Shown: positions 50,827 to 60,254, counted from the stretch's first letter. The stretch: 64,000 nt of DNA from Catellatospora sp. KI3 (GCF_029948125.1 NZ_JASAMB010000019.1:62001-126000); one strand, 5' to 3'. Translations and numbers: made by a program. Notes: generated by a model not told the origin, from the letters alone.

Positions 50827-50895
50827 TCCCTTAATGTCGGGTGGCCGACAGTTTTTCTCCTGCGCGCGAGCGCACCGGTCGCAAGGATGGGACGC

Positions 50896-51261
50896 ATGAC
50901 CCTTCGCCGAGACGTTCCCGCAGGTAAGCGTGGCGCTTCCCGGACGCCGGACACCGGCCGCAAGTCGCCGCAGGCGTTCGTGGCCACCCTCGGCGCCCTG
51001 GTCGTGCTCGTGATCGGACTGGCGCTGCTGGCCATCCTGGTCGTCGGCATCGCCGACGGGGTCGCCTCGACCGGGGTGCTGCTGCTGGGCGCCCTCTGCC
51101 TCGGCGTGTTCGCCCTGGCGGCCCGCCTCGGCCACGTCGCGCTGACGCTGCGCCGCGAGGCCGCCGCTCCGGTCCGGGCCACCCCGGCCCGGCGGCCCGC
51201 AGCCCCGCAGGCGCCGCGCCCGGCCGCGCGGACCCGCCCGCAGCCGCGCCCGCGCGCCTGA
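50896..51261 (+). CDS. Small two-helix membrane protein
   Basis: 121 residues from ATG 50896 (AAGGAT seven bases before). A basic N-terminus, two helices (VATLGALVVLVIGLALLAILVVG and GVLLLGALCLGVFALAARL), then a Pro/Ala/Arg-rich cytoplasmic tail (about 85-121). No family recognised. Confidence 0.65.
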   Translation: MTLRRDVPAGKRGASRTPDTGRKSPQAFVATLGALVVLVIGLALLAILVVGIADGVASTGVLLLGALCLGVFALAARLGHVALTLRREAAAPVRATPARRPAAPQAPRPAARTRPQPRPRA

Positions 51262-51361
51262 GCCGGGAGCACCCCGGGCCCTCGGCATCGCCGCCTGACG
51301 CTGGGCGCGGGGCAGCGGCCACAGGGCAGCGGAAGTGGTGCCGGGCGGTCACAATGCCGTC

Positions 51362-51814
51362 GTGTTCAAGCAACGGGAGAAGGATCGCCAGCGGCTCACG
51401 CCGTTCAGTCGCGAGCGGAATCAGTATCTGCTGATCGTGCCGGTGGTGGGGTACCTCATCGCCCGGGGCGAGCCCCTCGGCTTCCTGCTCCTGCTGCTGT
51501 TCGCCGGCTCGTTCATCCGCTTCCTGCGGACGGGGATCTTCGCCACCGACTCGACGCTGCGGGTCAGCGGCGGGCCGTACTTCTCCGCGAGGTTCGACGA
51601 GGTGGTCGCGTTCACGGTGCGCCGGGACGAGCGCGGGCACCGGGCACTGTGGATCGACCTGGTCGACGGCAGGCGGTACCCGACCCCGGTCGGGCTCGAC
51701 CCGGGTCAGAACACGATCATGATGAGCCAGTCGCAGCTGGACGCCCTGGTGGCGAACCTGGATTTCCGCCGGTCCGCCGCCACCGGCCGGACCCCGGCCC
51801 CGGCGGTCGGCTGA
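51362..51814 (+). CDS. Small membrane protein with PH-like C-terminal part
   Basis: 150 residues. A charged start (FKQREKDRQRLTPFSRERNQ) precedes two close helices (YLLIVPVVGYLIARG, LGFLLLLLFAGSFIRFL), and the remainder (FATDSTLRVSGGPYFSARFDEVVAFTVRR...) has the strand pattern of bacterial PH domains. GTG 51362 is six bases after CACAAT, so leaderless. Function unknown. Confidence 0.65.
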   Translation: MFKQREKDRQRLTPFSRERNQYLLIVPVVGYLIARGEPLGFLLLLLFAGSFIRFLRTGIFATDSTLRVSGGPYFSARFDEVVAFTVRRDERGHRALWIDLVDGRRYPTPVGLDPGQNTIMMSQSQLDALVANLDFRRSAATGRTPAPAVG

Positions 51815-51852
51815 CCTCGACCTCGACCTCGACCTCGACCTCGACCTCGACC
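51815..51852 (+). repeat. CCTCGA hexanucleotide run
   Basis: Just over six perfect units directly after the stop of the preceding gene; slippage-prone. Confidence 0.9.
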
Positions 51853-51945
51853 GCACATGATCGGTGTCTCCGGTCAGGACCCGCCCTTGAGGCGAAGGGG
51901 ACGACCGCAGGCGGCGATCATCGCGGGTGACCGCGCCACGATCAG

Positions 51946-52018
51946 GCACAAGATCGGCGTCCCAGGTCGGAACCCTCGATGTGCGCGAAGGTTCCGACCC
52001 GAAACACTGATCTTGCGC
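51946..52018. repeat. Hairpin with GGTCGGAACC arms
   Basis: Inner arms GGTCGGAACC (51965-51974) and GGTTCCGACC (51990-51999) are perfect; outer CAAGATC/GATCTTG extend the stem imperfectly to about 28 bases a side. Part of the 311-base gap 51815-52125, which has no gene. Confidence 0.65.
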
Positions 52019-52027
52019 CGCAGCCGC

Positions 52028-52081
52028 GCGCCGCGCGGTGACACCGCACCGTGGGCGCCGCGCGGTGACACCGCACCGTGG
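52028..52081. repeat. 27-base tandem duplication
   Basis: Two exact units containing GGTGACACCGCACCGTGGG, ending 45 bases past the mshC stop on its downstream side. Confidence 0.8.
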
Positions 52082-52125
52082 GCGGCGCGCCGTGGGCGGC
52101 GGGTGAGGGGGCGGCCGTGCGGTGG

Positions 52126-53367
52126 CTAGAGGGCGATGCCGAGGAGGGCGTCGAGGGTTCGGGACATCAGGGCGGGGGCGGCCGGGTCGGTGCCCGCGCC
52201 GGCGAGGGTGTCGTCGGCCCAGGCGTCGATGAGGGCCAGCGCACCGGGGGTGTCGAGGTCGTCGGTGAGCTTGCCGCGTACCCCGGCCAGGAACTCGGCA
52301 CCGGACGGCCCGGCGGCGGCCCGCGCGGCCCGGCGCCAGCGGGCCAGCCGGGCCTCGGCGGTCTTGAACAGCTCGTCGGTCCAGGAGCGGTCGGTCCGGT
52401 AGTGGTCGGCGATCAGCGCCAGCCGCACGGCCATCGGGTCGACGTTGTCGGCGCGCAGCCGGGACACGAAGACGAGGTTGCCGCGCGACTTGCTCATCTT
52501 CTCGCCGTCCAGGCCGATCATGCCCGCGTGCACGTAGTGCCCGGCGAACGGGGCCTTGCCGGTCAGCACCTCGGCGTGGGCGGCCGAGCACTCGTGGTGC
52601 GGGAAGAGCAGGTCGTTGCCGCCGCCCTGCACGTCGATGGTGTCGCCGAGCAGGCCGAGGGCGATGACGGCGCACTCGATGTGCCAGCCGGGGCGCCCGG
52701 CGCCGAGCGGGCCGCCGTCCCAGGAGGGCTCGCCGGGGCGGGAGCCGCGCCACAGCAGCGGGTCGAGCGCGTCCTGCTTGCCGGGGCGCTGCGGGTCGCC
52801 GCCGCGCTCGGCGGCGAAGACCAGCATCTGCTCGCGGGACAGGTTCGACTCGTACCCGAAGCGAGGCGCGGAGCTGATCGCGAAGTAGACGTCGCCGGTG
52901 CCGTCGTCGAGGCGGTACGCGGCACCCGTGTCCAGCAGCCCCACCACCTTGTCGACGATGGCCGGGATCGACTCGACGGCGCCGACGTAGCGGGCCGGCG
53001 GGATGATCCGCAGCGCCTCCATGTCCTCGCGGAACAGGGCGGTCTCGCGCATGGCCAGGACCTTCCAGTCCTCGCCGTCGCGGCTGGCCCGCTCCAGCAG
53101 CGGGTCGTCGATGTCGGTGACGTTCTGCACATAGGTGACCTCGTGGCCGGCGTCACGCCAGAGCCGGTTCACCAGGTCGAACGTGATCATGGTGGCGGCG
53201 TGGCCCAGGTGCGTCGCGTCGTACGGGGTGATGCCGCAGACGTACATGGTCGCGTGCCCGTTGCCGGGGCGGCTGGGGCACACCCCCTGGCGCGCGGAGT
53301 CGAAGAGAACGAGGGGTTGACCGGCGCCGGGCAGGCGCGGGACGTCGAGTCCGGACCACGATTCCAT
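52126..53367 (-). CDS. mshC: Cysteine--GlcN-Ins ligase (mycothiol synthesis)
   Basis: 413-residue enzyme that joins cysteine to glucosaminyl-inositol with ATP, the third step of mycothiol synthesis. It is related to cysteinyl-tRNA synthetase: [20 protein letters not shown] carries Cys zinc ligand and HxGH, later [14 protein letters not shown], and [10 protein letters not shown] is the KMSKS loop. The anticodon-binding domain of CysRS is absent, as expected. ATG 53367 follows TAGGCT by seven bases, excluding the longer reading. It is divergent from the DUF3090 gene. Confidence 0.95.
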   Translation of the reverse strand: MESWSGLDVPRLPGAGQPLVLFDSARQGVCPSRPGNGHATMYVCGITPYDATHLGHAATMITFDLVNRLWRDAGHEVTYVQNVTDIDDPLLERASRDGEDWKVLAMRETALFREDMEALRIIPPARYVGAVESIPAIVDKVVGLLDTGAAYRLDDGTGDVYFAISSAPRFGYESNLSREQMLVFAAERGGDPQRPGKQDALDPLLWRGSRPGEPSWDGGPLGAGRPGWHIECAVIALGLLGDTIDVQGGGNDLLFPHHECSAAHAEVLTGKAPFAGHYVHAGMIGLDGEKMSKSRGNLVFVSRLRADNVDPMAVRLALIADHYRTDRSWTDELFKTAEARLARWRRAARAAAGPSGAEFLAGVRGKLTDDLDTPGALALIDAWADDTLAGAGTDPAAPALMSRTLDALLGIAL

Positions 53368-53374
53368 GCCCGCC

Positions 53375-53380
53375 AGCCTA
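53375..53380 (-). promoter_or_regulatory. Leaderless -10 box of mshC
   Basis: TAGGCT on the minus strand, seven bases before ATG 53367. Confidence 0.65.
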
Positions 53381-53443
53381 ATCGGCATTCTGCCGAGAGC
53401 GGATCTAGCCTCGAGGGGTTACCCGGTTGGCCGAACGTGACGC

Positions 53444-53449
53444 TAGGGT
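53444..53449 (+). promoter_or_regulatory. Leaderless -10 box of the DUF3090 gene
   Basis: TAGGGT, six bases before ATG 53456. It lies 64 bases from the divergent mshC box. Confidence 0.6.
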
Positions 53450-53455
53450 CGAGGC

Positions 53456-54034
53456 ATGACCCATCAGGTGTACGCGTTCGAGCCGCCGGAGCGGTTCGTG
53501 GCAGGCACAGTGGGTCCGCCCGGTGAGCGCACGTTCTTCCTGCAGGCGCGCGGCGGAGGCCGCCTGGTCAGCGTCGCGCTGGAGAAGATGCAGGTGGCGC
53601 TGCTGGCCGAGAAGCTCGAGGAGCTGCTCACCGAGGCACATCACCGCTTCGGGGCGGACCTGCCCGGCACCGAGCTGCCGACGGACAACGAGCCGCTGGA
53701 GGCGCCGGTCGACGAGGAGTTCCGCGTCGGCACGCTGGGGCTGGCCTTCGACGTCGAGTCCAGTACCGTGGTGATCGAGGCGATCGCGGCCGAGGAGGTC
53801 GAGTTCGACGCCGAGACCGACACCGGCGACGAAGCCGACGCCGAGGACGCGCCGGAGATCTCCGACGACCTCGACCGGTTGCGGGTGCGGCTGACGCCGC
53901 AGGAGGTGCGCAACTTCATCGACCGCGCGAAGCGGGTGGTGGCGGCCGGGCGGCCGCCGTGCCCCCTGTGCGGCCAGCCGCTGGACCCGGCCGGGCACCT
54001 GTGCCCGCGCCATAACGGCTACCACCGCAGGTAG
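53456..54034 (+). CDS. DUF3090 protein
   Basis: 192 residues. HQVYAFEPPERFVAGTVGPPGERTFFLQA and VSVALEKMQVALLAEKLEELL are family hallmarks; an acidic middle (about 115-140) and a C-terminal zinc-ribbon-like PCPLCGQPLDPAGHLCPRHNGY follow. In actinobacteria the gene usually stands with an SCO1664-type gene and often mshC, as here; the histidine-phosphatase gene often placed before it is missing. Biochemical role unknown. Confidence 0.9.
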   Translation: MTHQVYAFEPPERFVAGTVGPPGERTFFLQARGGGRLVSVALEKMQVALLAEKLEELLTEAHHRFGADLPGTELPTDNEPLEAPVDEEFRVGTLGLAFDVESSTVVIEAIAAEEVEFDAETDTGDEADAEDAPEISDDLDRLRVRLTPQEVRNFIDRAKRVVAAGRPPCPLCGQPLDPAGHLCPRHNGYHRR

Positions 54035-54068
54035 AGCCCCGGAACGCAGAAGCCGAGGAGGTCGGGCC

Positions 54069-54845
54069 ATCCCTCCCGTCGACGACAAGACCGAACTCGG
54101 GCGTCTGCTGCGCGATGCCGACATGGAGATCGAAGGCAGGCTCGTCGAAGCCTCCAACACCACCCTGCGGGTGATCCTCACCGCCGACGGGCACAGCTTC
54201 CGCGCGGTCTACAAGCCGGTGCGCGGCGAGCGGCCGCTGTGGGACTTCCCACACGGCACCCTGGCCGCCCGCGAGGTCGCGGCGTACTCGGTGAGCGACC
54301 GGCTGGGCTGGGACATCGTGCCGACCACGGTGATGCGCGACGGGCCGCTCGGTCCCGGCTCATGCCAGCTGTGGCTGGACGAGGTGACCGAGCCGCCGGT
54401 GGACTTCGTCCCCGCCGACCGGCTGCCGCAGGGCTGGCTGCCGATCGCGGCGGCCCAGGACGACGAGGGCCGGCCGTACCTGCTGGCGCACGCCGACGAT
54501 CCGCGACTGGCCCGGATGGCGGTGTTCGACGCGATCGTCAACAACGCCGACCGCAAGGGCGGCCACGTGCTGGCCACCCCGGACCGCAAGCTGTACGGCG
54601 TGGACCACGGCATCTGCTTCCACACCGAGGACAAGCTGCGCACGGTGCTGTGGGGCTTCGCGGGCCGGGCCGTCGCGCCCGACATCGCCGAGGCGCTGCG
54701 CGGCTTCGACGCGGGCATCCTGGCCGACCTGCTCGCCCCGGCCGAGGTCGAGGCGCTGCAGACCCGGGTGAAGCACCTGGTGGCGGAGGGGACGCTGCCG
54801 CAGCCGCCGGAGGACCGCCACGCGATCCCGTGGCCGCCGATCTGA
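54069..54845 (+). CDS. SCO1664-family protein, apparent ATC start
   Basis: About 258 residues related to the PI3/4-kinase-like SCO1664 family: VEASNTTLRVILT, FRAVYKPVRGERPLWDFPHGTLAAREVAAY, FDAIVNNADRKGGHVL and YGVDHGICFHTEDKLRTVLWGF, kinase-like lysine, catalytic and metal-binding motifs. The first ATG in frame (54123) has no ribosome site and would drop the helix TELGRLLRDADMEIEGRL, which the family keeps. GAGGAGG at 54056-54062 sits 6 bases before ATC 54069, and no ATG/GTG/TTG/CTG lies near it in frame, so I place the start there. Confidence 0.82.
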   Translation: MPPVDDKTELGRLLRDADMEIEGRLVEASNTTLRVILTADGHSFRAVYKPVRGERPLWDFPHGTLAAREVAAYSVSDRLGWDIVPTTVMRDGPLGPGSCQLWLDEVTEPPVDFVPADRLPQGWLPIAAAQDDEGRPYLLAHADDPRLARMAVFDAIVNNADRKGGHVLATPDRKLYGVDHGICFHTEDKLRTVLWGFAGRAVAPDIAEALRGFDAGILADLLAPAEVEALQTRVKHLVAEGTLPQPPEDRHAIPWPPI

Positions 54846-54848
54846 GGT

Positions 54849-55148
54849 CTACTTCACCCGCCGGTGGTCGGTGACGACCATGTCGGCGTACTCCTGGTGG
54901 CGCTCCAGCCAGCCGGCCAGGAACGGGCAGATCGGCACGACGGTGCGGCCCGCCGCGCGGGCGTCGTCCATGACCCGGCGGGCGATGGCCTTGCCGACGC
55001 CCTGGCCCTCGAACTCCGGCGACACCTCGGTATGCGTGAACGCGACGATCTTGCCGGTCACCTGGTACGTCATGAACCCGGCCAGCACCTCGCCGGCACG
55101 TGCCTCGTATCGCCCCTTGGCCGGCGCGTCCACCACCTCGATCGTCAC
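54849..55148 (-). CDS. Small GNAT-like acetyltransferase (YidJ/Acetyltransf_CG)
   Basis: 99 residues with VLAGFMTYQVTGKIVAFTHTEVSPEFEGQGVGKAIARRVM (the acetyl-CoA loop QGVGKA) and CPFLAGWLERHQEYADMV, the compact N-acetyltransferase fold of this branch. The GTG start follows TAGGAT by six bases, so it has its own leaderless promoter at the end of the purine operon. Substrate unknown. Confidence 0.85.
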   Translation of the reverse strand: MTIEVVDAPAKGRYEARAGEVLAGFMTYQVTGKIVAFTHTEVSPEFEGQGVGKAIARRVMDDARAAGRTVVPICPFLAGWLERHQEYADMVVTDHRRVK

Positions 55149-55154
55149 AGCGCC

Positions 55155-55160
55155 ATCCTA
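55155..55160 (-). promoter_or_regulatory. Leaderless -10 box of the small GNAT gene
   Basis: TAGGAT on the minus strand, six bases before GTG 55148; it overlaps the last bases of xdhC. Confidence 0.55.
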
Positions 55161-56288
55161 GTCGGCGGCGGTGTCCGCGCCCGCATGGTGGATCGGCCCG
55201 TCGACCTCCGACAGGACCGCGCCCGAGCCGCCCCACCGGTTGGCGACGATCTCGGCGGCGATGCTGACCGCGGTCTCCTCCGGCGTACGCGCGCCCAGGT
55301 CCAGCCCGATGGGCGAGCGCAGCCGCCCCAGCTGCTCGTCGGTGAGCCCGGCCAGGCGCAGCCGGGCCAGCCGGTCGTCGTGGGTGCGCCGGGAGCCCAT
55401 CGCCCCGACGTACGCCACCGGCAGCCGCAGCGCCACCTCCAGCAGCGGCACGTCGAACTTCGGGTCGTGGGTGAGCACGCACAGCACGGTCCGCTCGTCG
55501 ACCAGGGCGTTTTCGGCCTGCTCGGACAGGTACCGGTGCGGCCACTGCACCACCACCTCGTCGGCGGCCGGGAACCGCCGGGCGGTCGCGAACACCGGCC
55601 GGGCGTCGCAGACGGTCACCCGGAACCCGAGGAACGACCCGATCCGGGCCACGGCGGCGGCGAAGTCGATCGCCCCGAACACGATCATGCGCGGCGGCGG
55701 CGCGTACACCGCTGTGAACAGCGTCAACTCGTCCCCGCGCCGCTGCCCGTCGGCGCCGTAGCGCAGCGTGCCGGTGCGCCCGGCGGCGAGCATGCCCCGG
55801 GCGTCGTCGGCCGCGGCCGCGTCCAGCCGCGGCGACCCGAACGAACCGGCGGTCCGGTCGACCCAGACGACCAGGCGCCGCCCGAACCGAGCGTGGTCGG
55901 CCGGGTCCACGCAGGTGACCACGGCCACCGGCTCCCCCGCCCGGATCGAGGCGACCACCTCGCCCAGCTCCGGGAAGGTCGTCCGCGACACGCGCTCGAC
56001 GAACACGTCGATGACGCCGCCGCAGGTCAGACCGACCGCGAACGCGTCGTCGTCGCTGATGCCGTACCGCTGCAGCACGGGCGGCCCGGCGGGGTCCACG
56101 GCGAGCTCGTAGACGGCCGCCTCCACGCAGCCGCCGGAGACGCTGCCGGTGACCGCCCCGTCCGGGGCGACCAGCATCGACGCGCCGGGCCGGCGCGGCG
56201 CCGACCGCCAGGTACGCACCACCGTGGCCAGCCCGACGGTGTCGCCCTGCGCCCACCACCGGTGCAGCTCGTCGAGCACATCACGCAT
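55158..56288 (-). CDS. xdhC: XdhC family xanthine dehydrogenase maturation factor
   Basis: 376 residues. XdhC binds the molybdenum cofactor, helps sulfurate it and hands it to xanthine dehydrogenase. The N-terminal XdhC_CoxI domain (LATVVRTWRSAPRRPGASMLV, GSVSGGCVEAAVYEL) and the C-terminal Rossmann XdhC_C domain (MIVFGAIDFAAAVARI, CVLTHDPKFDVPLLEVAL, YVGAMGSRRTHDDRL) are complete. Its start overlaps the stop of the nucleotidyltransferase gene by 8 bases. Confidence 0.92.
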   Translation of the reverse strand: MRDVLDELHRWWAQGDTVGLATVVRTWRSAPRRPGASMLVAPDGAVTGSVSGGCVEAAVYELAVDPAGPPVLQRYGISDDDAFAVGLTCGGVIDVFVERVSRTTFPELGEVVASIRAGEPVAVVTCVDPADHARFGRRLVVWVDRTAGSFGSPRLDAAAADDARGMLAAGRTGTLRYGADGQRRGDELTLFTAVYAPPPRMIVFGAIDFAAAVARIGSFLGFRVTVCDARPVFATARRFPAADEVVVQWPHRYLSEQAENALVDERTVLCVLTHDPKFDVPLLEVALRLPVAYVGAMGSRRTHDDRLARLRLAGLTDEQLGRLRSPIGLDLGARTPEETAVSIAAEIVANRWGGSGAVLSEVDGPIHHAGADTAAD

Positions 56289-56850
56289 CGCTGTCCCGAA
56301 GATCGGGCGGGGTGTCCAGGTCGGTGCCGATCGCGATGTCGTCGCAGGGCACCTCCTCGACGAGCTGGCTCACCAGGTAGGGCCGCGCGCCGACGTCGCC
56401 GACGGCCAGCCGGGACGCCCCGTCCCAGTGGTCGCGCCCGAGCAGCACCGGATGCCCGCCGTCCCCGCTGTACGTGGCCACCCGCAGCGTCGTGGCGCGG
56501 GCGTCGGCGGCGATCCGGCGCACCGCCTGCGGGGTGACGCCGGGGGTGTCCACCAGCAGCACCACCACCGCCGTGACCTCCTCGGGCAGCGCGTCCAGCC
56601 CGGCCCGCAGCGACGAGCCCATGCCGGTGGGCCAGTCCTCGTTGACCACGACCTGCGCGCCGGGCAGCGGCGGCGCCTGCTCGGCACCGGCGCCGAGCAC
56701 CACCACGACCGGATCGCAGCCGCCCTCCCGCAGGGTGCGCAGGGCGCGCTGGACCAGCAGCTCCGCACCGCCGGGTGCCTGCGCCAGCGCCTTGGGCATG
56801 CCGTAGCGCCGCCCGGCGCCCGCCGCCAGCAGCAGCCCCGCCGTGCTCAC
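56281..56850 (-). CDS. MobA-like nucleotidyltransferase (molybdenum cofactor)
   Basis: 189 residues with the NTP-transferase start LLLAAGAGRRYGMPKALAQ, VVVVLGAG and VLLVDTPGVTPQAV, as in MocA/MobA-like proteins that turn molybdopterin into the CTP or GTP dinucleotide form. Its place between xdhC and the allantoicase gene makes cofactor activation for xanthine dehydrogenase its likely task. GTG 56850 overlaps the allantoicase stop by 4 bases. Confidence 0.87.
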   Translation of the reverse strand: MSTAGLLLAAGAGRRYGMPKALAQAPGGAELLVQRALRTLREGGCDPVVVVLGAGAEQAPPLPGAQVVVNEDWPTGMGSSLRAGLDALPEEVTAVVVLLVDTPGVTPQAVRRIAADARATTLRVATYSGDGGHPVLLGRDHWDGASRLAVGDVGARPYLVSQLVEEVPCDDIAIGTDLDTPPDLRDSDA

Positions 56851-57824
56851 CGGTCGTCCCCCTGCCATGCCTTGGCCAGCCGGGCCAGGCCGTCCGGGGT
56901 GAGGGCGCCGTAGACGCGCAGCCGGGCCATGCCGCCGTCGGGGTACACGTCGAGCAGCACCTCCTCGACGGCGGCGGCGACGGCGGGGCGGAAGCGGTGC
57001 CGGGTGTCGGGCTGCAGCCGGGTACGCGGCAGCAGCTGCTCGCCGTCCGGGCCGGTCAGCGCCGCCCAGCCGGGGGCGTTGCCCTTGAAGTGGGAGGTGT
57101 CCAGCTCGATCAGGCTCGGCACGCCGGGGGCGGCCAGCCGGACCCGTACCCAGTCGTTGCCGCCGTCGCGGCGGCGGCGGGTCTCCCAGCCCTCGCCCAT
57201 GGTGGCGGCCAGGCCCGGCAGCAGCAGGTTGCCGGGCGAGCCGTAGAAGCGGTCGGAGCAGTCGAGCACCCGCCCGCCGTACTCGGCGGCGGCCAGGTCG
57301 AACACGTCGGGCAGCAGGTCCGGGTCGGCCACCGGGGCGCCGTAGACGCGCAGCCGGGCCACGCCGCCGTCCGGGAAGATGCGCAGCCGCACGTGCGAGG
57401 CGCGGCGCGGCTGCTCCACCGGGAACCGGTTGCGGGTGTCGCCCTGCAGCGGCGAGCGCGCCACCAGCGGGAACCAGTCCGCCGCGGCCAGCTCGTCCGG
57501 CGCCGGGTAGCCCGCGAGCAGGCAGCCCTCGACGGCCGCCTCGGGCGGGTAGTTGCCGGTGAAGAAGGCGGTGTCCACCACGACCCCGTGCACGGTGCCG
57601 GTCGTGCCCAGCCGCACGACGGCGTGGTCGTGGCCGGGTTCGCGGCGGCGGCGGGTCTCCCAGCCGTCGTAGACCTGGCCCTTGGCACCGAAGGTGCGCG
57701 GGGTGAAGCTCGGCGCCCACGGGTTGATCAGGTTGTCGCGCTCGGCGAAGAACTCGTCGTTGGCCGCCACGACGCTGCCGCCGAGCGCCCGCGAGGCCAG
57801 GTCCAGCGATTCCTCGAACATCAT
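56847..57824 (-). CDS. alc: Allantoicase
   Basis: 325-residue enzyme that hydrolyses allantoate to ureidoglycolate and urea. Two repeats of the allantoicase domain each contain W-E-T-R-R-R (DGWETRRRREPGHDHAVVRLG and EGWETRRRRDGGNDWVRVRL) followed by a GGVARLRVYG/GGMARLRVYG turn; the N-terminus ASRALGGSVVAANDEFFAE fits the family. ATG 57824 overlaps the allantoinase stop (ATGA). Confidence 0.93.
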   Translation of the reverse strand: MMFEESLDLASRALGGSVVAANDEFFAERDNLINPWAPSFTPRTFGAKGQVYDGWETRRRREPGHDHAVVRLGTTGTVHGVVVDTAFFTGNYPPEAAVEGCLLAGYPAPDELAAADWFPLVARSPLQGDTRNRFPVEQPRRASHVRLRIFPDGGVARLRVYGAPVADPDLLPDVFDLAAAEYGGRVLDCSDRFYGSPGNLLLPGLAATMGEGWETRRRRDGGNDWVRVRLAAPGVPSLIELDTSHFKGNAPGWAALTGPDGEQLLPRTRLQPDTRHRFRPAVAAAVEEVLLDVYPDGGMARLRVYGALTPDGLARLAKAWQGDDR

Positions 57825-59113
57825 GGACGCTCCAGCAGTCGGCCGATCGGTTCCGCGCCGGCCAGTCGGCCGCGCAGCCAGGTGTCGCGCACCACCCCGC
57901 GCAGCCGCCGCCCCTGGTACGGCGAGACGGGGTGGCGGTGCAGCAGCGCGGCGGCGTCCACGGTGAACTCCGCCTCGGGGTCGAACGCGACCAGGTCCGC
58001 GTCGGCGCCGACCGCGATCCGGCCCTTGCCGCCCAGCCCGACCAGGTCGGCGGGGGCCTGCGCCATCCAGCCGACGACCTGCGCCAGCGGCACCCCCCGG
58101 GTGACCGCGGCGGTCCACACCACGGGCAGGCTGAGCTGCACCGAGGCGATGCCGCCCCAGGCGGTGGCGAAGTCGCCCGCCTTCAGCTCGGGCGGGCACG
58201 GCGAGTGGTCGGACACGACCGCCTCGATGACGCCGTCGCGCAGCCCCTGCCACAGGGCGTCCTGGTGGGCGGCGTCGCGTACGGGCGGGCAGCACTTGAA
58301 CTCGGTGGCGCCGTCGGGGACCGTCTCCGCCCGCAGGGTGAGGTAGTGCGGGCAGGTCTCGGCGGTGATCCGTACCCCGTCGGCCTTCGCCCGCGCGATC
58401 AGGGCGACGGCCTCGGCGGCGGCCAGGTGCAGGATGTGCACCCGGGCGCCGGTGCGCCGGGCCAGGTCGATCGCGGTCGCCACCGCCGACGCCTCGGCCT
58501 GCGGCGGGCGGGTGGCGACGAAGTCGGCGAAGTGCGCGGCGTGCGCGGGGGTGTCGACCAGCGCCGGGTCCTCGGCGTGCAGCACGAACAGCGCGTCCAC
58601 GGCGCGCAGCGCCGACTCCAGCCCGGCCGGGTCCAGCGGCGGGAACTCCGGCACCCCGGAGTCGATCAGGAACGCCTTGAACCCGAACACCCCGTGCTCG
58701 TACAGCTTGGGCAGGTGGTCGGCGTTGCCGGGCACCGCGCCGCCCCAGAAGCCGACGTCGACGTAGCACTGCTCGGCCGCTGCGGCCCGCTTGACCGCCA
58801 GGGCCGCGATGTCGACGGTCGGCGGAATGCTGTTGAGCGGCATGTCGACGATGGTGGTGACACCCCCGGCCGCCGCGGCGCGGGTCGCGGTGTCGAAGCC
58901 CTCCCACTGCGTCCGGCCCGGTTCGTTGACGTGCACGTGCGTGTCGACCAGGCCCGGCAGCAGCGCGCACTCGCCCAGGTCGATGACGTCGTGGCCGCTC
59001 AGCGCCCCGTGCCCGGCCACGGCCGCGATCCGCCCGCCGCGCACGGCCACGTCGGCGGGCCGCTCCCCTTCCGGCGTGAACACCCGGTACGACCGGAAGA
59101 CCAGCTCGCTCAT
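57821..59113 (-). CDS. allB: Allantoinase
   Basis: Amidohydrolase of 430 residues that opens allantoin to allantoate. Metal motif DTHVHVNEPGRTQWEGFDTATRAAAAGG, the metal-bridging Lys in FKAFLIDSGVPEF, HILHLAAAEA, and the C-terminal AVVSDHSPCP with its metal-binding Asp match AllB. It begins four bases into the preceding gene's end (ATGA overlap with the aldolase). Confidence 0.94.
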   Translation of the reverse strand: MSELVFRSYRVFTPEGERPADVAVRGGRIAAVAGHGALSGHDVIDLGECALLPGLVDTHVHVNEPGRTQWEGFDTATRAAAAGGVTTIVDMPLNSIPPTVDIAALAVKRAAAAEQCYVDVGFWGGAVPGNADHLPKLYEHGVFGFKAFLIDSGVPEFPPLDPAGLESALRAVDALFVLHAEDPALVDTPAHAAHFADFVATRPPQAEASAVATAIDLARRTGARVHILHLAAAEAVALIARAKADGVRITAETCPHYLTLRAETVPDGATEFKCCPPVRDAAHQDALWQGLRDGVIEAVVSDHSPCPPELKAGDFATAWGGIASVQLSLPVVWTAAVTRGVPLAQVVGWMAQAPADLVGLGGKGRIAVGADADLVAFDPEAEFTVDAAALLHRHPVSPYQGRRLRGVVRDTWLRGRLAGAEPIGRLLERP

Positions 59114-60254
59114 AGTGCGTCCAGACTGGACGGGTCCACGTCGAACTCGCCCGGGTCGAGGGCGCCGCAGTGCAGGCCGCGGCGCAGGAACGCGGCCAGC
59201 ATGCGGGCCGTGGCGGGCTCGTCGAGGTAGCCGCTGTCGCGGCGGTCCAGGTAGTCGCGCAGGCGCCTGGCCGCGGCCGGAGCGCCGTCGCGGAAGAAGG
59301 CGTACGCGGTGCCGAAGCGCGTCGCCAGCTGCGCCGGATGCAGGTCCCATCCCTGGTAGAAGCCGCGTTCCAGGCCCCGGCGCACCAGCTTCGCGTGTAC
59401 GCCCCAGGCCGCGTGGACGGCGGCGGTGTCCCCGACCGGCAGGATGTTGGTGGAGCCGTCGGACAGCCGTACCCCCGTGCCCGCCGCCGCCACCTGCATC
59501 ACCGCCTTGGCGTGGTCGGCGGCGGGATGGTCGGCGGCCTGGCGGCCGGGGGCGATGCCGAGCGCGGCGGAGTAGTCGTACGTGCCGTAGTGCAGCCCGG
59601 TGCACCGCCCGGCGGCGGCGTGGATCATCCGGGCCAGCGGGACCGTCCCGTCGGCGCCGAGCACCGCCTGCGGCAGCTCGATCTGCAGCTCGAACCGCAG
59701 CTGCCCGGAGATCGGCTCCAGCCTGCGGCACAGCGACACCATCGCCTCGACCTGCGCCACCGAGCTCACCTTCGGCAGGGTCACCACGAACCCCGGCGGG
59801 ACGGTGCCCAGCGCGTCCAGGAACCGGTCCAGGGTGCGCAGTGCCCGCGCCCGCGTCGGCGCCTCCAGGCTCTTGATCCGGATGCCGGTGAACGGCGCCG
59901 GCCGGGTGGCCAGGTACACCGCCATGGCGCGCGCGTGCGCGTCCTCGGTCTCGTCCTCGCGTACGCCGTAGCCGTCCTCGAAGTCGATCCGCAGGTCCTC
60001 GATCGGCTCCGACGCCAGCTTCCGGCCCACCCGACCGTGCAGCTCCTCCGGGTACGGCAGCCCGTGCTCGGCCAGCGCCGCCAGCGCACCGGCGCCCCAG
60101 CGCGCCACCAGGTCGGACCGGACCCGGTCGGCGGGCACGTACACGGTGTGCAGCGGCTGGCGGGTCGCGGGCTCACCCGGGTACCGCTGCTGCCACAGCG
60201 CGTCGTCGGCGGCCAGCCGCCGGTCGATCTCCGCGTACGCCGCCGGGCTGAGCA

